Below are positions 35,592 to 48,473 of a stretch of 64,000 nucleotides of DNA, piece after piece. How positions within the stretch are numbered: the first letter of the stretch is position 1; each line of letters begins with the position of its first letter. This DNA is from Drosophila miranda (lineage: Eukaryota; Arthropoda; Insecta; Diptera; Drosophilidae), in contig NC_046675.1 in assembly GCF_003369915.1 (NCBI RefSeq), forward strand, positions 30,442,001 through 30,506,000, given 5' to 3'. The notes below the pieces were generated by a model, which had not been told where the DNA came from, searched no databases, and worked only from the letters and a program-made list of their open reading frames with translations. The position numbers and the translations under genes are program-made.

Positions 35592-36695
35592 TTTGGACTG
35601 GTCTGGGTTGGCGTCCTGGGCGTGGTTTGACTACTCATCAATTGGATCAATTTCACTTGCCGTTTTCAGTTTCTGCCATCACTTTCGCAAAACATTTTAT
35701 TGTTTTTCCTAATGTTCTTTTGAGTGTTGTCTGTGGCTCAGATGTGAACCGAACTCACGGAACTGGTATCATGAACAGCGATGATTCGATTATGCGAGAT
35801 GATGGGAAAACAAAAGGAAATATAGATGATTAATCTTTATAAATCTATGTTTTTCTCATAAAAATCTGAATAATATTGGAAGAATGCATAGCATAGTTAA
35901 AAATCATTTATTAACGGCACAATTATATCGCTATGAATAGGTATCGATAGCGCTGAACTAATCGAACGATGCGAAATCAACGAACCAGTTCATTCACCGA
36001 ATCAATGGAACTGTTTTAGGCAACATAGATTTTTTGTGTGTGTTTTTCCGTTTTCCGCGAATTCTGTATATAGCAATAATAAATATCGTTACTTATGCGA
36101 AATTAGTGTGCACATTAATGCGAATGCGCCCAGTGCAGATAGTAAGTAGAGAATTGTGCAACCGGAATTGTTGCGGCAGAAAAACATGACCCGAGCGAAA
36201 GCTTGCCCTGGACAAAAGGCCACAATGTGACACACAAACAATAACAATTCGGTTTAAAGGCGAAACATAACACAAATACCGATCAATAGCTATATAGCTG
36301 TCAAATATTCCGCATTGCCCAATATGCCAAAGGTGCCCGGAAGAGCTCTCAAAGTAGCTGGAGACGAAGGCGGACGTGACATGTTGCAAGAGTCAGCACG
36401 CATGCACCCTGAGCCGCTGCTGTCTGCGGGTCGGAAGCAGAGCAGGGCGGCGTGCCACAAGCATTGGATTGGCCAATTATTTTGGTTTTAATTGGGCGCC
36501 AATAGGAATCTTTCATTCAACTTTTACAAGACGGGTTTATTTTTTCACACTAATGGGCACTACTCCTGCCCCGCATCGATTTTGGCGGGATATTTGACAT
36601 GTTGTTAAAGCGTTGTTGCTTCCTGTTTTGTTGTTTGCAGCACTTGAACGGAAACCGCGCCGGAGACATCGGAGTTTGATGCTCTACACAGAGGA
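35592..36695. other. Divergent promoter region, MADF gene and ear
   Basis: Contains the ear 5' UTR intron, ending TTTGCAG at 36640. Nothing else coding seen. Confidence 0.5.
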
Positions 36696-39596
36696 ATGGC
36701 GGTCAAGGTGCAATTTGAGATTGGCCACACGTCAAAGCTGCGCAGCAAGAAAACCCCACATCCGCAGGCCTTCACCCACGACTGGGAGATCTACGTGCAG
36801 GGCGTGAACAAGGCGGACATCAGTGCCTTTGTGGAGAAGGTTGTCTTTCTGCTGCACGAGTCCTTTCCCAAACCGAAGCGTGGTAAGTGTCGAATGTCGC
36901 GAAAGTGTTCGTTTTGTTAATTTCATTGATTTTTCCTTGCAGTGATCAAGGAGCCACCGTATGCTCTACATGAGTCGGGATATGCCGGCTTCCTATTGCC
37001 AGTCGAAATATATTTTCGCAATCGCGACGAGCCCAAGCGCATCATGTACCAGTACGATCTGGAGCTGCAGCAGACAGGGCCACCACGTCACCATGTCGAG
37101 GTGAAGACACACGTGTTTGAGGCCCCCTCTGAAGAATTTCGGGCCAAGCTGATGCGCGGCGGTGGAGTGCCCGTGTTTGGTGCGAATATCGGGCCCAGCA
37201 GCCTCAGTCGCACGCTATCGCCCAGCGTCGGTGGCGGCGAGGGGGGGCCCAACAACGAGGTGGGCATTGTCAAGGCCAAGGGTGGGGGCAGCAGTACCTT
37301 GACCATTGACTCGGCACCGATCAAGAAGCACAAGTCGCGCAACGATGATCCCGGCAAGACCAGCGCCTTCTCTGCGCTCTTCGGGCCGCCCATCACCAAG
37401 GGGAATGGCGGCAATATGTTGGCCATTGCTGCTCCCCCAAAACACTCGCCGGAGGGCAAAGCCGCGCCCGCCAGTGGCAAGAGCGGCTCACACGATGGCG
37501 GCAAAGAGAAGTCGAGCAAGGAGCGCGACAAGTCCAGTAGCGGGGACAAGCCCCGCGAGAAGGACAAGAAGGATCGTCATGGCCGGGACAAGGATCGCAA
37601 ATCAAGCAAGTCCGGCGAGGGGGGCGGCAAGCATGATCGCGACAAGGAAAAGTCCAAAAAGGACAAGTCCCGCGACAAGGAGCGTGAACGCGAGCAGAGC
37701 TCCAGTAGCACACCCTCCTCTACGGCCCTGGTCCTGGCAAATTCCTCGGCATTGATGAAGCGTACGGCCAGCCCGAAGTTAGGCAAGGCCGAAATGAGTG
37801 CTCCCAGTCCCAAGAAGATGGCCACTGATGCGTCCAATGCGGTCGCAGTGCCCACCTCGCGATCCAAAGAGCGCGATGAGCACAAGTCGGGGAAGTCCGA
37901 GTCCAAGGACAAGGAGCGCAGCTCCAACAAGAAGTCCAAAAAGGAGAAAAAGGACAAGGAGCGCGAACGCGAACGGGAGCGGGACAAACAACGCGAGGAT
38001 CACAAGGACAAGCGGCTGCCGAAGGATGAGCGAACTGGCCAAACCGACAGTCCGCTGGCCGCTGGCAATACACTGCAGCATCAGGCAGCGACCAATCAGA
38101 GCGCCTCCGCCACGGGCAAGGCGACGCCCACCTCTGTGGGCAGCAACAGCAGCAGCAGCATGGCCAGCAGCGGCAAGCGGGGAGGCGATCAGAAAGAGGA
38201 GTCCACATCGACGGCGGCCACTCCAAAGCATTTAGAGAAAGCCACAGATCCAAAGTCAGACAAGGGAACGAGCAATGGCAATGCCGACAACAACAACAAG
38301 AAGTCCCACAAGCATAAGAAGAAGGACAAGAGCAAGGACAAGGATAAGGAGCGCAGCGAGCGCGAAAAGGACAAAGAGAAGCCCAAGGAGCGGGAGAAAG
38401 ACAAACAGCAGCAGCTGGCAGCAGCAGCACCGACAGTGGAGAAGCCATCAGTGGCTGAGCCATCGCCCAAGACAACGGGCGCCAGTCCCAGCGGTGAGGC
38501 CACGACGACGGACAAATTTGCAACCAGCGGGGCCAGTGCCAATGCCAACAGCAGCAAGAAGGAGAAACACAAGAAATCGAAGGAGAAGGCCTCCAGCAAG
38601 GACGAGAAACGGCAGCGAGAGACCGCCGGGGACAAGCACAGCGGCAAGCAACAGCAGCCACAGACGCATCCACAGCCGGGACAGAACAAGGCTCCAAGCA
38701 ATCTAGACCTCAGTGATGTGGACTCGGCTCAATCGGCGCCGGATTTGGCTGCCACCAGTGCACTGGCCGCAGCAGCGGCTGCCACGCTCCAGCATTCGGA
38801 CAGCTCCAACAGCAGTTTTCCCGATCTGCCAGCGAGGGGCAGCCAACAAAAACCATCGACACAGGCGGCTAAGGCCAGTGCAGGGTCCGCAAAAGATGCC
38901 AAATCTGCTGGCAAGGAACACAAGGGAAAGTCAAAGCCAAACGAAAAGCCGGAGAAGAACAGCGATAAGTCCGAAAGGCCAGACAGAACACCAGAGACCA
39001 AGGCGGCGGACAAGTCCGAGAAGCCGGACAAAGAGGAAAAGAAACGGAATCGTCGCAGTTCCCAGAACAGCAACAGCGGCAGCGGCGGTGGTGGAGGGGG
39101 CTTTATGGAGCCCCCCGTCAAGCCCTCAAAGAAGGAACAGAACAAGGCACCGCGTGAGAAATCCAAATCGCCGTCGCTGCGTCCTTCGAATGCGAATTCC
39201 ACAGCGCTTGCGCCAGTGGCTGGCAGTGCAGGATCAGGATTCCTGCCGCCGCCGCCGTCCTCGCCATCCAGCAATAGCCATCCCAGCGGTGGGGCGACAG
39301 CAGCCAGCAGCCTGAACAACAACAACAACAATAACAGCAGTTCGCCGGCTGAGATGACGCCATCCCTGCAGGTGAGCACCACATCCTTGCCGACGGAATA
39401 TCTGAGCGAACTGCAGGAGCTGCATCACAAGATCATGACGCTGCAGGACAACGAGGAGCTGCAACAGGTCGTCGAAATGATAGCGGCCACCGGCTGCTAC
39501 GAGATCACGCACAAGACCTTCGACTTTGATCTGTGCAAGCTGGATCGTGTGACCGTGCAGCGGCTCCAGGAGTTTCTGGCCACCTCAGTCTCGTGA
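36696..39596 (+). CDS. ear: ear, YEATS-domain ENL/AF9-related protein
   Basis: Two coding exons, 36696-36882 and 36943-39596, 946 aa. The N-terminus is a YEATS domain, which reads acylated histone lysines. The aromatic-cage residues of human AF9 (F28, H56, S58, F59, Y78) align with F26, H54, S56, F57 and Y76 here at a constant offset of two. The centre is a very long Lys/Ser/Asp/Glu-rich disordered region with DKDKE-type repeats. The last about 70 residues (YLSELQELHHKIMTLQDNEE and following) form the AHD helix bundle that in AF9/ENL binds AF4 and DOT1L, so this is a likely super elongation complex subunit. A 5' UTR intron precedes the ATG. AATAAA at 40040 and 40533. Confidence 0.95.
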
Positions 39597-40932
39597 CACC
39601 AAATGGCCAATGCCGCCGCCGCACCAGCTCTCTACAGCTAGACGATGCACAAAACCCTCATGCACATAACCAAATACAATACACTTTAAAGAAAGTTTAG
39701 TTGTAAACCACACAGGTTCTGCTCCCCCCCCCCCCCCCCCTTCCCTTTTGTTTAGATGTTAGGTTACAGGCCAGAGCAGCAGTATGCGATACTCTCTCTC
39801 TGTCTCTATCTCTGTCTCGATGCACAGGAAGGCTATATATAAGCACACCTACCCCTAAACCATATACCATACGCGAACCATATCCTTTTAGCTCGAGACT
39901 CATTTCCATCTAAGACCTATAATTATTCTTATTTTAACTGGTTTCCTATTCGATTATAAATATCATTATATTTTTATTATTTGGTAAGATGATCTCCTCG
40001 ATCCTTTACTCTTAATTTATTGAGTATTTAAACTTGAAAAATAAATAATGACTTTTGTACAATTACTAGATTTTTTTGTTATATTTTATTACCCATCCCA
40101 AAAGCAAAAAAACTAATCTGAAATCGAAGCAAGTATTATACATAGTTCTATCTAGATAAGATATACATATATGTACACCCCAAATTATGCACAGTGCGTT
40201 TATGAACGTTAAGGTATTACCAGATATAATATATCATCAGTAGAATGGAGGCGCAGAAAGCAGAAGGATTGCCTTGAAATACACATAGTTACGAAACGGA
40301 CACGGATACGGATGTTCTACGGATCTAACCAAAGTAATGTTTAGTATTGTATATACGCGATTACGAATTTACGCAAAAAAACAGAGTTAATTTTAACCCA
40401 AAACCCAGTGCGAGGTCAATGCTCAGGATACGCAATCAGACCGCATTCCCAAAATCAAACAAAAACACACCCCCCTACGCGTATATACTTATCGTAAATG
40501 TCTGTATGTGAAGAAATGTTTATCAATATTCAAATAAAAGTACATACAGGCGACTATAAATACAGTGCATTATAAAAATATATGCCTATATCTATGTGTG
40601 TTCGGTATTTGGTTACAGAGAGTTTTCATTTCATTTCATTGCTCTTTTCTCTACTACTATAAATACAAAATAATTAGTACTTTCTTTCGCTTTGAGTTGA
40701 GGAACTTATATTACAAAAACTGAGGCAGACTTTCAAACTTAATATCGAAAAAGAGAGCGAGCGTAGTCTTTTGTGGCAAATATGAATACATTGTGGGGAG
40801 GAGAATACAAATACAAACAGCTGTGAATATTCGAATATTAATCGAGCTAATTGATTAGCAGAGACTAATTGAGACTGTTTGAGACTACAGACTAGAGAGT
40901 GTTTGTTATTTGCGTCTGCATGTGCGCATTGA
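39597..40932 (+). other. ear 3' UTR and convergent spacer
   Basis: Includes a run of 17-18 C at about 39724-39740. No coding signal. The neighbouring gene is on the minus strand, so the two genes converge here. Confidence 0.5.
40040..40045 (+). terminator. Proximal polyadenylation signal of ear
   Basis: AATAAA about 440 nt after the stop; a second at 40533-40538 could give a longer 3' UTR. Confidence 0.5.
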
Positions 40933-43325
40933 CTAGTCGCGGCAATAGCAATATTTCCGCAATTCTGGATCACGATCGTAAATGCACCTGGCCTGAGTGC
41001 CGTACTTGTTCACACGCGAGATATCCGTGAGCTTTGTTGTCGCACTGAATGTCTGCAGGTTGTGGGACACACTGGCCTCGTACAGCCCATTGCCCGGCTG
41101 TGTGACCAGCTGCAGCTGGTACATCTCGTCGTGCACCTCCGTCTGGCCGGTCATATCCGCCAGGAAACCATCCCTGTCGCTGTTCGTCTTGAACTGCAGC
41201 AGCTCCTTGTGCGGCTGCAGGCGCAGCGCCCAATTTACGCGAAGCAACTCCAGCGGAACGCAGAACTTTCGCTGCTCGGCTGTGGCCGCATTGATGGTGT
41301 CCACAATGCTCTGAGCCGCCTTGAGTATCACGCCAGAGTATTGAGTGTCGTTCAGCTGCAGTGGACGCCAATTGAGGCAGGCACACCAGTGGGTCTCTAT
41401 GTAAGCATCGGCACAAGAGCGATTGCTGGGTATGGGTTCAAGCAGCGAGATGGCACGTCCTCGAGCCAGTTCCGAGATGTGGATGCTGGGCTTAGGAGAT
41501 ATATCATCGCTCTCAACAGTCGTCTCTTCGTCGCTGGCGGTCTGCAGCTCTGCAGAGATAAATCATTTGAGATGGTCTTACATTACGATAGAAATATAAA
41601 GGCTTACGAATGATGTGCTTCAGTGTGGCGTGCACATCGAATGGCGTTGTAAGGCGCTGCTCGTTGGCCAGAAAGTTTTTATACTCATGGGGGAAACGTT
41701 TCTTAAAGGACTCGGGAAAGGCAAAGCTAAAGAACGGCAGTCGCTCCTCCTGCTTGCCTTGCAGGGTGGCCCGCACCTCTGCAAAGCGATTGCCATGATC
41801 CGCCATAAAAATGAGAATGGTGTCATCCAGCAGAGATTTCTCCTTGAGGGCGAACAGCCAGTCGTGTACATCATCATCGGCTGCGCCCACCAGATTGATG
41901 GAATCGTGCGAGAGTCCCCCATGAAAGCTGAAGACAAAGCGCGGCGCATCACGATACTTAAGCATAAACTAAAAGGGGAATATGGTTCAGTTAAGCTTGA
42001 AAAGATGCGGGAAAGTCTTACATTCTTGGTGTACTCCAGCATGGTAATATGATCCGGCTGGTGGCCAATACAGTTGGGCTGGCTGTCGCCTGCCATTTGC
42101 TCTGCCTGCACAAAATATGTGCGAAGATAGTGGTCGACGGGCTGCGATTGAAAACCATTCATTCGGTACGTGAAGGTGCCTACATTGGGCAAATCCTCGT
42201 TGAAGGAAGTCATGTAGCCGAGACGTGCAAAATCCTGCCAAATCATGGGATACGAATCCACGCTGCCCGATCCCGAAAACCGTTTCCTTGTCTCTGGCAG
42301 CTCCAGTTCCGTAAAGCCCGTCAGCAGAGGCACCAGTGCCTGTGGCGTGCCATCGCCCACAATATTATACCCCTTCAGCACTGTGGCGCCCAGTTGTTTG
42401 GTCAGATACTCGTATGTCCTTGGCAGCTTGCGCATGAAGGCGTTGCGACTCAGCGAATCAAAGCCGAACATCAGAACATTGTAGAACGAGGCGGTCGGCA
42501 CTTCCTGCATCTGAGGCTGGGCCTGGGCCACTCCCTCCGGTGGCAATACAGCCAGATTTGGGGCAAAATTGGCAGCCAGCGGTCTTTGCACAGTATCACG
42601 GATACCATGCGCCATACCGAACCAGCTGTGGGGACAAAGGAAACAAGTGTAATCTGATATCACAGGCAGGAATGTGAACTAAGAGTCACCTTTGACCGCT
42701 GCCCGACCGGCATGATACTTTGACAAAGTCACTGCTCTGCAGGACATACGGCTCCTTGACCCTCAGCGTACGCCCAAAGCGCACCTTGTAGTCCGATTTG
42801 CGTATGATGTCCGTGTACGAGCAAATGACATCCTCGTGACTGGCAGTAATCTCAGGCCTCACAAAGCATATGGATTTCTACAGAAGCAATGATTAAGAGG
42901 AGGCATAAGAATATGATTATTTCGCAAACATTCTCGCAGTCACCTCGCACATGACCCAATCGAGTCCGTCGCCGCAGTGTACTTTCCCCACCGGTTTGTA
43001 GAATTGCATGATATCGGGATTGTCCACATCCAACTGTGGATGTCGGCATTCGCCTTGATTCATGGCCGCCCGAATGGAGCGCTCGATAATTTCGCTGCAC
43101 ATAAGAAAAAGCATATACAAGCAAAAGCAATTAATAAATAATGATTATCTGCAAAGCACACACAAGCACAAACAGACATGGTATTTGTGCAACGATAAAG
43201 ACATACATTTTAACATTTTTATCCAAATCCCTCTCTTCATTTAAAACATACAAGGAAAAGAGCAACAACACCAGGCAGACGGCCACAGCAATTTTTTGTG
43301 CCGTCCCGCGACGTAGAACTCTCAT
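40933..43325 (-). CDS. DUF229 sulfatase-like type II membrane protein
   Basis: Six coding exons on the minus strand: 43325-43207, 43094-42944, 42877-42690, 42625-42022, 41968-41608 and 41549-40933. All phases agree and give 679 aa. ATG 43325 is followed by a single membrane anchor (IAVAVCLVLLLFSLYVL). The body belongs to the alkaline-phosphatase/sulfatase superfamily branch DUF229: FGFDSLSRNAF near the nucleophile/metal site, GYNIVGDGTPQA, and the metal-binding ADHGNRF. The C-terminal part is Cys-rich (CADAYIETHWCACLNW, RKYCYCRD). The true substrate of the family is unknown. A 5' UTR exon ends near 43407 (GATAC|GTGAGT), with acceptor TTTACAG at 43337. Confidence 0.9.
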
Positions 43326-43730
43326 CTTTTTTATGGCTGTAAACAAAAATTTCGAGGAAGGGTGTAAGGTCAACCATGTCCATTGTTCTTTGAACAGCGT
43401 ACTCACGTATCCACGTATCGCTGATACGGCAGCTAGTGCTGTACTGCAGTATGCAGTGTCAAAAGCGGCAATGTAATTAAATGTTTGTAATTGTTAACAA
43501 CAATTGTTAACAAAAACCCGCGCCACCAACAGCCAGCCGGGCGTTAGAGGTGAGAGTAGTAGGAGTATATCGGTAGATGAACCATTTGGAGATGTACGAT
43601 AGCGTACGATATTTATGTTTCTTCAATTTGCGATTTAATTTAAATAAAAAGGTTTAATTGCGTTTGAATATACTTCTCGCCAATTAAAGATTGTTTGGAA
43701 AGAAATAGCCCTACTGGATCATTCACATTT

Positions 43731-43736
43731 TTTATT
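43731..43736 (-). terminator. Polyadenylation signal of carrier copy A
   Basis: AATAAA on the minus strand about 135 nt past the stop. Confidence 0.5.
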
Positions 43737-43869
43737 TTTGAACAGAAATATTTTTGTAATTCTATATATCGATATCGACCACTATTTCTTATCGATCATG
43801 AGGTTGTTGTGATCCCACCGATATTAATACCGATAATTGTAAACAAAAGGCTACCAAAAACCAAAATTA

Positions 43870-45465
43870 TCAATTTACGACCTCTTTATTTGTTTTCGGG
43901 CCTTTCACGCCAGACCAAACGCACTGCAATACAACAACTGTGAAGTAAACAATGCCAATTACCATAAAATAGAAGGCATAAACGGTAAACTGTTCAAATA
44001 CGTTCAAATTGAGATTGACATTTTCCGAAACAACCACAAATGTCAGGATGCATTGCAAGAGGAGCGCAATAAAAGTGTTGAAGCCAAAGACCAAGGCAAA
44101 GCTGTCCTCCACCAGGCTGCTGGCCAGCTCAGAGCTGCAAGAAGAGCGAAACATGGGTAGATTGACAACAAAGAGATTGAGGCTTAGGACAAACCTGGCC
44201 ACCGTTATGGTAAAAGCAAATAAACCGCCGAAGAGCACATAGCCCAAATAGGAGTAGTATATATTGCTGGTCCATGATGACAGCAGTATACAGCCACCCT
44301 GCAGTACCGACAGCACAGCTATGGTCAGAAAGCTGGTGCGCGTCTTCAGGCGACTCGCAGGAAAGTAGCCCGCGAGCAGTGAGAAGACAGCACTGAGGGC
44401 CGTCAAAGCAGCGTCCACGGCTCCATTCCATGCAATCTGGTAAAGAGAACATTGAAGACACTACAATATACCACCATCTGCCTCCACTTACAGTTGGCTC
44501 ATCGTAGGACTTCCACACCACCTGCATGTAGGTGCTTATTTGGAGAAAGCCGGCCAGTATCATGGCATACCATAGGCTCCACTGCAGGACCGTGGGATTT
44601 GTGTAGGCGCTGTGGAAGTGAGTCCACAGTAGCTGAAAAGCATGGAAGCTTTGCTTCGTGGCAGGTGAAGGCTTTTCCACCGTTTCCTCTGGCTTTTGTG
44701 ATCCATTCTCAATGACTGCTGCATCGGACTTTGTTTCATCTTTCCCAGCTCCAGATTGGCTATGGAAATACAGGCTCTTTTCGACCTTTGGCAAACCGAA
44801 CGACCAAAACAGCGCCAACACTTGACCTGCAGGAAAAATCATTTGCTGGATTATAAGTCTTCTGATTAGCCAGAGTATTAAACGCACTTGTAATGCTGAT
44901 GATGTAGAGCTGTCGGTAGACCATCCACTGCATACCAATCATGAGCTGCGCCAGGAGCCCACCCACCAACTTTCCCACGAACATGGCCGACCGGGTATAG
45001 GAAGTCACAAGCGGATAATACTTTTTATCGACCTTTGCATAGATGTAAGCATAGTAGGCCACTTCTGCCGCCTGGTAGAAGCCGTAGAACACTTCAACCA
45101 CCTGCAGCCCCGTCAGAGTTGTGGTCCAAAGCAGCGTACTCCAGACTAAGATGCCCGTCAGAGCATTGGCAATGATTACAGGCTTGTATCTGATGGGAGA
45201 AAATAGAGGTATGACCTTGGTGCGATCGCATTATTGCATGCCTGGGTTCTGAATACCTGAGAAAGTCTGTGATGAGGAACACAAAGATTTGTAGAGCCAG
45301 ATAGGAGTAGGTGCCCACGGGATAGACGGAACGATTGATCTCTTCCTGGGTGACATGATACCAGTCACTCATCAATATCTCAGCGTGATAAGGCTCCGAG
45401 GGACGGATCTCGCGCAGGAAACCGAATATGCATAATACCCACGATATCTTCAGCCACGACTCCAT
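43870..45465 (-). CDS. SLC19-family (folate/thiamine-type) carrier, copy A
   Basis: Five coding exons: 45465-45257, 45189-44888, 44826-44492, 44436-44195 and 44134-43870, 450 aa. Features of the reduced folate carrier family are EIRPSEPY before a first membrane span, FLITDFLRY, YYAYIYAKVDKKYYPLVTSY, and many further hydrophobic segments (about 12 expected), with a charged Glu/Lys/Pro loop in the middle. It probably imports a vitamin or organic anion; the exact substrate cannot be read. A paralogue, copy B, follows on the same strand 1.4 kb away. Copy A has an extra intron (44491-44437) that copy B lacks. Likely one of the fly pair CG17036/CG6574, not certain which. Confidence 0.9.
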
Positions 45466-45628
45466 TCCGCTGCGGCTGCCAATGCGAATCTAATCGCGAT
45501 ATTCACTACAATCCAGCGATAATGCTGGTGCGCCGCTCTGTGCGGTGTCTAGAAAGCTTAGACAACCTATTAAAATAATTACACATTCTTCCAGCCAAGG
45601 GGTTATGAGGGTACCTCTCTGACTATAG

Positions 45629-45775
45629 AGATTTCGTTTTGACGTGTCTTATAATCAGCGCAACTCGCGATTGGACGCGGGAGACTTTCAACGAGCCAAC
45701 CTACATGGACTGGCCCTGTCGGACTTCACACACATGGCGGAGCGTAAGGGAGATCCGATGAAAAGATTCCGCTAA
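45629..45775 (+). other. Short open frame with coding-like codon use upstream of carrier A
   Basis: The frame is open from after a TAG at 45626-45628 to TAA at 45773-45775 (48 codons). It has fly-preferred codons (GAC, CTG, GCC, AAG, GAG) and contains NSRLDAGDFQRANLHGLALS. A plausible acceptor (ATAATCAG at 45651-45658) precedes its centre. It may be the last exon of a small gene or a relic; no matching first exon was identified. Confidence 0.3.
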
Positions 45776-46868
45776 TTTGCTCTCAGCATAGCCAAAGCAC
45801 AATCACGATGCGGTCGCGGATCCGTTCCCACTCCATGAAATTAAAATTATCAGCTAATTAGACTATTAGCAAAGCACTTAAGTGGATCTTTCAGTATAAC
45901 TTAAATTCTTAACAACCTGGTAGGTCTTTAAAATGTGGTTTCTGTTTTCGTTCGCGATACACTTATGAGTGAAATTGAAGGCTGATAAGTTAAAGCACTT
46001 TGATCAAAATCTCGTGTAACATGCGTGGTAGTATTGAGTGATAAGGCTAAAAAAATCGGGAGATTCCCAGGTGAATATTAATAACTTTGGAAGGTGACAT
46101 TCAAACGTTTAAAATGGGATTTCAACCTGACAAAACAAAGACATCTTTATAGAGGGATAAAATGCCATTTCTGGATGATTTTCAATCGAGGAATAGGGGA
46201 GTCTGGGTTTAGCAGGCACTGTTTGAAACCCAGCGGAATTCCACAAAAGCTTAGCTGAAAGCAGCGCTAAAACTGACCCGCACATATGTATGCATGTACA
46301 TACCTTCACGTACAAATTCGTATATGTCCGCTAATACTTACATATGTATTCATTTCCATATTTACAAGCTATAGCGATGACAGGCCTTTGAAATTATAGG
46401 TTGTTAAAGATAGTACAAATAGCAGAGGGTTACTACAAAGATACCTTAAGCACTAAACTTGGAAATATGATTAAAGTTGGGTGCGTCTGCTGGGCAACAA
46501 GATTACCCTTCAGCTAGACAAAGCTTGTGCTTGATACAATCGCAATTCGCCTTATAAATTATCAGCTTATTAAATCATTAGCACAGCACTCAAAAACAGC
46601 AATGATGGTCTATAAAAGCAGGTCTTTATTCCGTGACACTTGAGACAGATTGGGGCATTCTATAAATGGAACATATCTACACAATTATTAAACTTTTTCC
46701 AATCGATCTTTCTCGGAATACAATCACATTATTATCGAACCCTGAAATCGCGGGAATACTTTCAACGGGAACGAGAACATATAGGAACACGCTTCACTTA
46801 ATCTAATTACATATATTTTTGTGCACACCAACAGGTGACTTTAAGTACTTTGCTAAATGCATCTATAA
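45776..46868. other. Spacer between the two SLC19 carriers
   Basis: Presumed 3' UTR of copy B at the right end (AATAAA on the minus strand at 46625-46630). Otherwise nothing seen. Confidence 0.45.
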
Positions 46869-48473
46869 CTATTCCAAAGTGTTCTCCAGCTTCTCCCTGG
46901 TTGCTGCGCGAAGCCAGACATACTCCACGAGGACTGATATCAAATAGAGAACGCCCACGCAAATGAAATAGAAGGCATAGGCCGTGTACTGTCCCACAGC
47001 ATCGAGTTCAAAGCCCGTCTCTGTGACAAATATCATGGTCAGCAGGGACTGGAAAATGAGTGCGATCAGCGTATTAAAGCCAAAAACTAGACCAAAGCTA
47101 TCCTCCTGCAGATGCCGGGCCACCTCAGCGCTGCAACGATCAAGAAAAGGAGTTAACTACAGATCTCGAACAAGAGTCATGATGGATCTTACCTGGAAAC
47201 TGTGATGGTGAAGCCATAGAGGCCACCAAACAACACGAATCCCACATACGACCAATAAATATTGTGTGTCCAGCAGCAGATCAGCACACAGCCTCCTTCC
47301 AACGCAGAGAAGAAGGCCAGAATAAGCAGACTTGTGCGCGGATTCAGACGATCCGTGTGCAGGTAACCGGCGGCCAAGGCACTCAGTGCAGCCAAAGCGG
47401 TTAGCACTGCATCAACGGCTCCGTTCCAGGCTATCAACGGTTCCGGCTCGATCACCTTCCACAGCACCTGCATGTAGTAGGTGACCTGAAGGTAGCCAGC
47501 CAGGCCGATGGCATACCACAGGCTCCACTGAATCACGCGGCCATTGGTATATGCACTGCGAAAGTGAATCCACAGCAAACGCATGGCCCTGGGCTGCTTC
47601 GCAATGTCCGCCTGCGACTGACTGGACACCTCCATGCTGGAATCCCCCGGCAACTCGGTTTGGGTATAGGAGGACTGATCCGATATGGCTTCTGGTGTGT
47701 CGTACGACTCTTCGCGATGAAAGTACAGGCTCTTGTCCACTCTGGGGAGACCAAAGGCCCACAACATGGCCATTATTTGAGCTGAAAAAAGGACAGGTTG
47801 AATAAATCTCTCTTTTTGGAAAGGCATATCTTGCCACTCACTGGCCAGCGTTATATAGTTGAGTTCTTTGTAGTTCATCAGCTCCAGATTGATCATCAGT
47901 TGAGAGGTAATGCCGGATACCAATTTTCCAACAAACATGGCAGCTCTCGTGTGGGAGGTAACGCGAGGATAATACTTTTTATCCACCTTGGCATAGATGT
48001 ACGTGAAGTAGGCCACCTCTGCTGCCATGTAGGTCCCATAGAAGAACTCCAAGATCTGCAGCGACAACAAACTAGTTGTCCAGATGAGCATGCTCCAGAT
48101 GATCACACCGGTGGCTCCAATTGTGATGATGAGCGGCTTGTAGCTGCAAAAGAAATGGAAAGATGTTTATTTGGATTTATTGAATAAAAGTTATATTATG
48201 TTTACCGCAGAAAGTCGGTTATGAGGAATACAAAGACCAATTGCACCAGGTACGCATATGTACCCACGGGATAGACATCATGTGTGAGCTGTAAACAGAA
48301 TTAATATTATTTATTGGTATTTATAGATTGTTTTGGCATCCATTCACCTGAGTCTCCGTTATATTACGCCAGGGACCCAATAGATATTCGGTGACATACG
48401 GCTCTGAGGGTCGGATCTCGCGCACACATCCGAAGATGCATAGCAGGCAGGAAATTTTCAGCCACTCTTTCAT
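46869..48473 (-). CDS. SLC19-family (folate/thiamine-type) carrier, copy B
   Basis: Five coding exons: 48473-48348, 48288-48206, 48143-47842, 47781-47193 and 47130-46869, 453 aa. Same family marks as copy A: REIRPSEPY, FLITDFLRYKP, YFTYIYAKVDKKYYPRVTSH, WNGAVDAVLTALAALSAL. The shared 302-nt exon (48143-47842) has the same length and phase as its partner in copy A, which proves a tandem duplication. Differences: copy B has an extra intron in the N-terminal part (after ITETQ) and lacks the intron found in copy A before IAWNGAVDA. Substrate unknown. Confidence 0.9.

Noticed and set aside
34231-35630. Several long plus-strand frames opposite the MADF gene
   Set aside because: They are antisense shadows of the MADF/BESS frame: no domain and poor codon use. 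The minus frame explains the region.
37088-39512. Long minus-strand frames (up to 325 codons) opposite ear
   Set aside because: Ser/Leu/Cys-rich antisense of a Lys/Ser/Glu-rich coding region; the known ear frame explains them.
39724-39740. C homopolymer in the ear 3' UTR
   Set aside because: Simple run of the kind prone to slippage or assembly error; no further structure.
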